Source: CAZHDI01 sp964531285
GTDB lineage: Bacteria; Pseudomonadota; Alphaproteobacteria; JAJFIK01
Reading direction: 5' to 3'
NCBI GenBank assembly: GCA_964531285.1
Contig: CAZHDI010000050.1
Location: forward strand, 1-22,800
Length of the DNA stretch: 22,800 nt
Below are positions 19,282 through 22,800 of this stretch, piece by piece; the first letter of the stretch is position 1, and each line of letters starts with the position of its first letter. Below the pieces are notes generated by a model that did no database searches, was not told where the DNA came from, and saw only the letters and a program-made list of their open reading frames with translations. The translations under genes and the position numbers were made by a program.

Positions 19282-19808
19282 TGCCCCGCCTCCCGTTCGG
19301 CCCGGATCTCATCGACAAGGCGCTCATAGGCGACCTCATCTTCGGCGGTGAAGAAATAGCGCCGGAACCCGAACACGAAGAGCAGCATGTAACTCGCAGC
19401 GGCCCCCCAGATGCCGTAGATCGTCAGTGCCGTGGGGAGCGGAAAGCCGAGCACAATGGGTGTCTCTCCGGTGCGCAGGAACGCCAGATAGGTCGCGATC
19501 ACGGCGAACCAGGTGACGACGCACACGCCCGTGGCCAGCGAGAACCAGAGCCAGAAACCGCCGCTCCGGTTGCGTGGATTGACGCCCATGACCATCAGCG
19601 CGGCGGCGAACAGCAGCACGGCAGTTTGCATGACGATCACCGGCCAGGCGATGGGCGCGAACCGCTCCCCCTCGCCGCCGATGCGCATATTCGGAATGTC
19701 AGGGTGAGGACCGCCCGCGCTCAACGGCGCTTCCGGGGTGACCCAGACCAGTCCCAGACTGACGATGATGATGCCGAGCAATCCGACTGTGACCGCCACA
19801 AGACGCAT
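19278..19808 (-). CDS. small four-helix membrane protein, probable symporter partner
   Basis: A 176-residue protein with four hydrophobic segments (about 3-23, 52-75, 85-111 and 124-147), a periplasmic-type loop after the first helix, and a charged cytoplasmic tail containing FGFRRYFFTAEDEVAYERL. I do not recognise a named family. The arrangement parallels the small DUF485- or DUF4212-type subunits encoded next to SSS transporters such as ActP, though the sequence is longer and different. It overlaps the symporter by 4 bases (ATGA) and starts 25 bases after the crotonase stop, with GGAGGGG upstream of its ATG. An auxiliary or stabilising subunit of the symporter is the most likely role. Confidence 0.85.
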   Translation of the reverse strand: MRLVAVTVGLLGIIIVSLGLVWVTPEAPLSAGGPHPDIPNMRIGGEGERFAPIAWPVIVMQTAVLLFAAALMVMGVNPRNRSGGFWLWFSLATGVCVVTWFAVIATYLAFLRTGETPIVLGFPLPTALTIYGIWGAAASYMLLFVFGFRRYFFTAEDEVAYERLVDEIRAEREAGQ

Positions 19809-19832
19809 GACGCCCCTCCCCCCCTGGCGCGA

Positions 19833-20654
19833 TCAGCGCGCGTTTTCGAAATTCGGGTCGCGCTTTTCGAGTTGCGACAGGACCGCCTCGATCTGATTGG
19901 CCCGGCCCATCAGCGTGTCCTGAACTTCCGATTCCTGGAGCAGCGCCTCGGCATCGGTCAGATCGCCGAGCCGGTTATAAATCCGCTTGCCCGCCTCGAT
20001 CGCACTGGGGCTTTTCGACGCGATCTCATGGGCGAGGCCCAGGGCGGTGTCGAGCGGGTTTTCGCAGGTGCGGGTGGCAAATCCGTATGCCACCGCCTCG
20101 GTGCCCGAAAATACGCGCCCGGTATAGGTCAGTTCGCGGAGGACATCGTCGCGCACAAGATTGCGCAGGATCGCCGTGCCGGCCATGTCCGGGATCAGCC
20201 CCCACCGGATCTCCATGACCGACAGCTTGGTCTCAGGGTGGACGATCCGGATATCGGCCCCCAAGGACACCTGGAGACCGCCGCCGAACGCCACGCCATG
20301 GACCGCGGCGATCACCGGGACCGGCAGATCGCGCCAGCCCCAGACCGCCTGCTGGGCCCGGTTGGTCAGCCCGTGGGTACGCGGGGTCAGGCGGCGGCCG
20401 GTCACCTCGCCCGATGAGCGAGCGCCTGCGCTTGAGCCCATGGCGGCGAAGTTGCCCATATCGAGCCCGGCACAGAACGCCCGCCCTTCGCCCGAGAGCA
20501 CCACGCAGCGTACGGCGGGGTTGGCCGCGAGATCGGCCGGGACCTCGATCAAAGCCTGGAACATGGCGTCATCCAGGGCATTCATCTTATCGCCCCGGAT
20601 CAGGCGCACATCGGCGACCCCGTCCTTAATCTCTGTCCGTATGCGGTTCGTCAT
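19833..20654 (-). CDS. crotonase-family enoyl-CoA hydratase/isomerase
   Basis: Crotonase-fold CoA enzyme of 273 residues, slightly longer than typical hydratases because of a Ser/Gly-rich loop at 72-95. The oxyanion loop AFCAGLDMG (59-67) is present. The first hydratase Glu is replaced by Gln128 (GGGLQ), while Glu148 (MEIRWG) and Asp156 (IPDMAGT) remain. The last two match the Glu and Asp of delta3,5-delta2,4-dienoyl-CoA isomerase (ECH1), so isomerase or other non-hydratase chemistry is more likely than simple hydration. The start has GGAGGGGAG upstream. It begins a three-gene operon with the small membrane protein and the symporter, which suggests use of an imported carboxylate after CoA activation elsewhere. 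Confidence 0.93.
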   Translation of the reverse strand: MTNRIRTEIKDGVADVRLIRGDKMNALDDAMFQALIEVPADLAANPAVRCVVLSGEGRAFCAGLDMGNFAAMGSSAGARSSGEVTGRRLTPRTHGLTNRAQQAVWGWRDLPVPVIAAVHGVAFGGGLQVSLGADIRIVHPETKLSVMEIRWGLIPDMAGTAILRNLVRDDVLRELTYTGRVFSGTEAVAYGFATRTCENPLDTALGLAHEIASKSPSAIEAGKRIYNRLGDLTDAEALLQESEVQDTLMGRANQIEAVLSQLEKRDPNFENAR

Positions 20655-20883
20655 GCTCGGCTCCCCTCCTGATGCGGCCCGCCGTTCCCCGTGACGGGGC
20701 GGCAGCCGGTTCTGATGCCAAGCCTAGCCCGGATTGCCGGGCTGGGGGGAGTCCCCCTCACCGCGAGAGACGACGGGAGGCGCCATGCGCACGGGCGTGG
20801 GGCGGCGCGCCCTCAACCGGAAGGTTTGCCCGGCTCCCCCTAATGGAGTCGCCTTTTTTTCCGCAACGGGACGAGTGCATCGC

Positions 20884-20912
20884 TTGTCCCAAATTGGGCT
20901 CTACTCTAGGAT
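20884..20912 (+). promoter_or_regulatory. candidate sigma70-type promoter with internal palindrome
   Basis: TTGTCC (20884-20889) and TAGGAT (20907-20912) have the ideal 17-base spacing. The spacer starts with the odd palindrome CCCAA-A-TTGGG (20888-20898), a possible operator. The start point would be near 20919, more than 300 bases before the next gene. Confidence 0.45.
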
Positions 20913-21110
20913 TGCAAAGATTGTTTGGACTGGGGGTCGGTCCATTCTAGCGCGATATTCGATGCTTGGCAGAATGCCCGTAAAGGTCCGTGCCGTTCGA
21001 TTGCGTCGCCCGTCGCCCTGGTCTTTCTCACCGGCCAAAACGGCACAGTAGAGCCGGTCCCGCCCCCTTCCGTCCGGCAATGACACGCGCCGCTGCGGTG
21101 ATCCTTACGG

Positions 21111-21136
21111 ACGCCGGGCCGGCGGCAGGCGTTTTT
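21111..21136 (+). terminator. weak intrinsic-terminator-like hairpin in the leader
   Basis: ACGCC (21111-21115) pairs with GGCGT (21128-21132), with further GCC/GGC pairing inside, and a run of five T spans 21132-21136. It lies about 100 bases before the RTX/VWA gene and about 200 bases after the candidate promoter. It may end a short transcript or attenuate the gene. Confidence 0.35.
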
Positions 21137-21234
21137 GGTTGCGTACCGCGCGGCCGCCCTCCCCAGCGCGACAGGCCCCGCCGGAAAAGGGGCCGGCTGA
21201 TCCGGGACGGCGCCGGCGCTGAAGGGGAATGCGT

Positions 21235-22800
21235 ATGGCGATCCTGGGCTCCACCGACGACCGCACGGAAGTCACCGACCCGTCGCTCGGCAATTTCGAC
21301 AGCGTGGTGGCCATCGACACGCCGCCCGCCGGGAGCGATCCCAACCCCAAGATCGGCTCCGGTATTCTGGTTGGCGCGCGGACCGTGCTGACGGCGGATC
21401 TGGTGCTCGGTCCGAACACCGCCGGGCGCGTGACGCCGAGTGCCGATGTTGAGGATCTGAAACCCCGCTTCGCGCCGGCAACCCTGCCCCTGGAACCCTT
21501 GAACATCACCGGGACGCTGGACACCGGAACCCCGGTCAGTCTGGTGCAGGTGGAAGACCCGCTGGCGAGCGACACGGACGTTTTGGGCCTGATCACCTTC
21601 TTCGACCCCCAGGACGCGGTCGGCCTTGCGATTGAGACCGCCGGGTATCCGGGCGGCCTCGACAGCCCCGACCCGACGGCCCGCACACTCTTTGAGGCGA
21701 GCGGCACGATCACATCCGTGTCCGGAACGACGGCCTTTTACTCGGATACGCTCGACACCCAGGGCGGACAAACCGGCAGCGGCGTCTGGCTCGACGAAGG
21801 CTCGATCGACCCAGATTCGGTCCTCGGCGATATCGACCGTGACGTGGTGGTGGCGATCCACACCCAGGGCGGGACGACCGGCAATGGCGGCGCGCTGATC
21901 ACGCCCGACGCCTATATGCAGATCACCGACCGGATGGCCGCCGACGCCGGGGCATCCGCCGCGACGGATGCCGCCTCGTTGCCGGAAAACGTTATTGTCG
22001 GGAGCGGATTTTCCGGGACCGAACCGCTGCCGGAGACCGGCGACGATACGATTTTCGGGTCGTACCGCAAGGAACTGATCATTGCGCAGAGCGGCAACGA
22101 TCTGATCACCGGTGCCGGCGGCGACGACCGCATCGACGGCGGCGCGGGCGTGGACGCGGCAACCTTTTCGGGCGCGTTCCTGGATTATGACCTGACGATC
22201 ACCGATCCCGGCGCACCGTCCTTTACGGTGGCCCATACGGGCGGGACCGGGGCGGACGGTACCGATACGCTGACGGGCGTCGAATTCGCCGTCTTCGATT
22301 ATACGGACGCGGATAAGGACGGCGTCGAGGACGACGGCGAGATTTTCGTCGTGCCGCTGAAGGTGGACCCCGATGACGCTACCAAACTCCAGGATGGCCC
22401 GGGCGTTCAGTACAATGAAGGGATCGAAACCCAGGACGGAACGCCGTTTGGGACCATTTCGGCGGTCGTCCCGGCCTATATGTTCGACGGCGACATCGAA
22501 TACTCGCTGACCATCGGCGCCGCCCAGAACACCCTGTTCAATTTCGCGTTCATCATCGACAGCTCCGGCTCCATGGCCGGCTCGCGTCTGACCGAAACCC
22601 AGGACGCCTATGTGGCGCTGATCAATTCGCTGGTCGCTCAGGGCGTTGCTGATGTCAGCCGCTTCTCGGTGATCGATTTCGACAGTTCGGCGACCCTATT
22701 CGGCGATCTGTCGGCCCAGGAAGCCATCGACACGGTCAATGGCCTCACCGCGGACGGGCTGACGAATTTCGCGGCCGCGCTCGATACGGCTGAAACCTGG
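21235..22800 (+). CDS. RTX/VWA extracellular protein with an N-terminal serine pseudoprotease domain (3' end outside window)
   Basis: The first 522 codons of an open frame that runs off the window. Residues 40-230 look like a V8/trypsin-type domain: GSGILVG (41-47), VLTADL where VLTAAH is usual, GGQTGSGVW (177-185) where GGQSGSxVW is usual, and VVVAIHTQGG (204-213). His is replaced by Leu56 and Ser by Thr180, so it is probably inactive. RTX-type calcium turns follow (SGNDLITGAGGDDRIDGGAG, 286-305), then an EF-hand-like loop (DADKDGVEDDGE, 358-369) and a von Willebrand A domain with the MIDAS motif DSSGS (442-446) and Thr510. There is no signal peptide, which suits type I secretion. AAGGGG lies 7 bases before the ATG at 21235; the in-frame ATG at 21229 is too close to it. 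An adhesin or matrix protein is inferred. Confidence 0.88.
   Translation, partial: MAILGSTDDRTEVTDPSLGNFDSVVAIDTPPAGSDPNPKIGSGILVGARTVLTADLVLGPNTAGRVTPSADVEDLKPRFAPATLPLEPLNITGTLDTGTPVSLVQVEDPLASDTDVLGLITFFDPQDAVGLAIETAGYPGGLDSPDPTARTLFEASGTITSVSGTTAFYSDTLDTQGGQTGSGVWLDEGSIDPDSVLGDIDRDVVVAIHTQGGTTGNGGALITPDAYMQITDRMAADAGASAATDAASLPENVIVGSGFSGTEPLPETGDDTIFGSYRKELIIAQSGNDLITGAGGDDRIDGGAGVDAATFSGAFLDYDLTITDPGAPSFTVAHTGGTGADGTDTLTGVEFAVFDYTDADKDGVEDDGEIFVVPLKVDPDDATKLQDGPGVQYNEGIETQDGTPFGTISAVVPAYMFDGDIEYSLTIGAAQNTLFNFAFIIDSSGSMAGSRLTETQDAYVALINSLVAQGVADVSRFSVIDFDSSATLFGDLSAQEAIDTVNGLTADGLTNFAAALDTAETW

Larger units (their letters stand above)
20655..21234. promoter_or_regulatory. 580-base divergent intergenic region
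   Basis: This stretch lies between the crotonase start and the RTX/VWA gene start. Short open frames inside it have no motif, ribosome site or homology I recognise. It contains a perfect hairpin AGCCCGG-ATTG-CCGGGCT (20726-20743), a second G/C hairpin at 20744-20757, a candidate promoter at 20884-20912, a terminator-like hairpin at 21111-21136, and GGCCCC/GGGGCC arms at 21174-21194 just before the gene. The layout suggests either a long regulated leader or a small RNA gene. Confidence 0.5.

Noticed and set aside
20850..20875. T-run at about 20861 as a terminator
   Set aside because: The nearby GGCTCC/GGAGTC stem needs a wobble pair and is separated from the T-run by three bases, too weak to call.
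20734..21051. 105-codon plus-strand frame in the 580-base spacer
   Set aside because: No ribosome site, no motif, basic low-information composition, and it crosses the candidate promoter.
21028..22236. 402-codon minus-strand open frame at the right end
   Set aside because: It lies opposite the RTX/VWA reading frame, which has recognisable domains and a good ribosome site.

Overview
The window is GC-rich, densely coding DNA. Its beta-oxidation genes, the EthA-type monooxygenase, the short intergenic palindromes and the calcium-binding extracellular proteins together suggest an environmental, probably marine or soil, alphaproteobacterium. That placement is an inference from gene content and style. 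No rRNA, tRNA, CRISPR array, insertion sequence or prophage gene was seen.

Region 1 (about 212-11245, all on the minus strand) is a catabolic block. Read 5' to 3' on the minus strand it encodes: a phosphotransferase of the type related to ACAD10/ACAD11 kinase domains; a bifunctional enoyl-CoA hydratase/3-hydroxyacyl-CoA dehydrogenase; a TesB thioesterase; a large and a small acyl-CoA dehydrogenase that look like a heteromeric pair; an MFS transporter overlapping the small subunit by 4 bases through a TTG start; a 4-hydroxybutyrate-type CoA-transferase; and an EthA-like Baeyer-Villiger monooxygenase. One reading is import of a ketone-containing or hydroxylated substrate, oxygen insertion to an ester or lactone, loading of the hydroxy acid onto CoA, removal of the hydroxyl by phosphorylation and elimination, and then beta-oxidation. 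Each family assignment is good; the joined pathway is a hypothesis. Two inverted REP-like palindromes lie between the monooxygenase and the left edge.

Region 2 (about 11473-17418) holds a secreted alkaline phosphatase, probably a lipoprotein, on the plus strand. It converges on a 1407-residue surface or secreted protein on the minus strand, with a strong hairpin terminator between them. The giant protein has an N-terminal jelly-roll-like domain, nine cadherin/VCBS-like repeats, a Gly-Gly-Asp linker and two CBM2-like C-terminal modules.

Region 3 (about 17785-20654, minus strand) is a compact operon of a crotonase-family enzyme, a four-helix membrane protein and a sodium/solute symporter. The last two share an ATGA overlap and look like a two-part transporter.

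Region 4 (20655 to the right edge) is a 580-base spacer with a candidate promoter and a terminator-like hairpin. It is followed by the first 522 codons of a second extracellular protein, which combines a chymotrypsin-fold domain that has lost its catalytic His and Ser, RTX-type calcium repeats, an EF-hand-like loop and a von Willebrand A domain. This protein and the linked catabolic block are the most interesting parts of the window.
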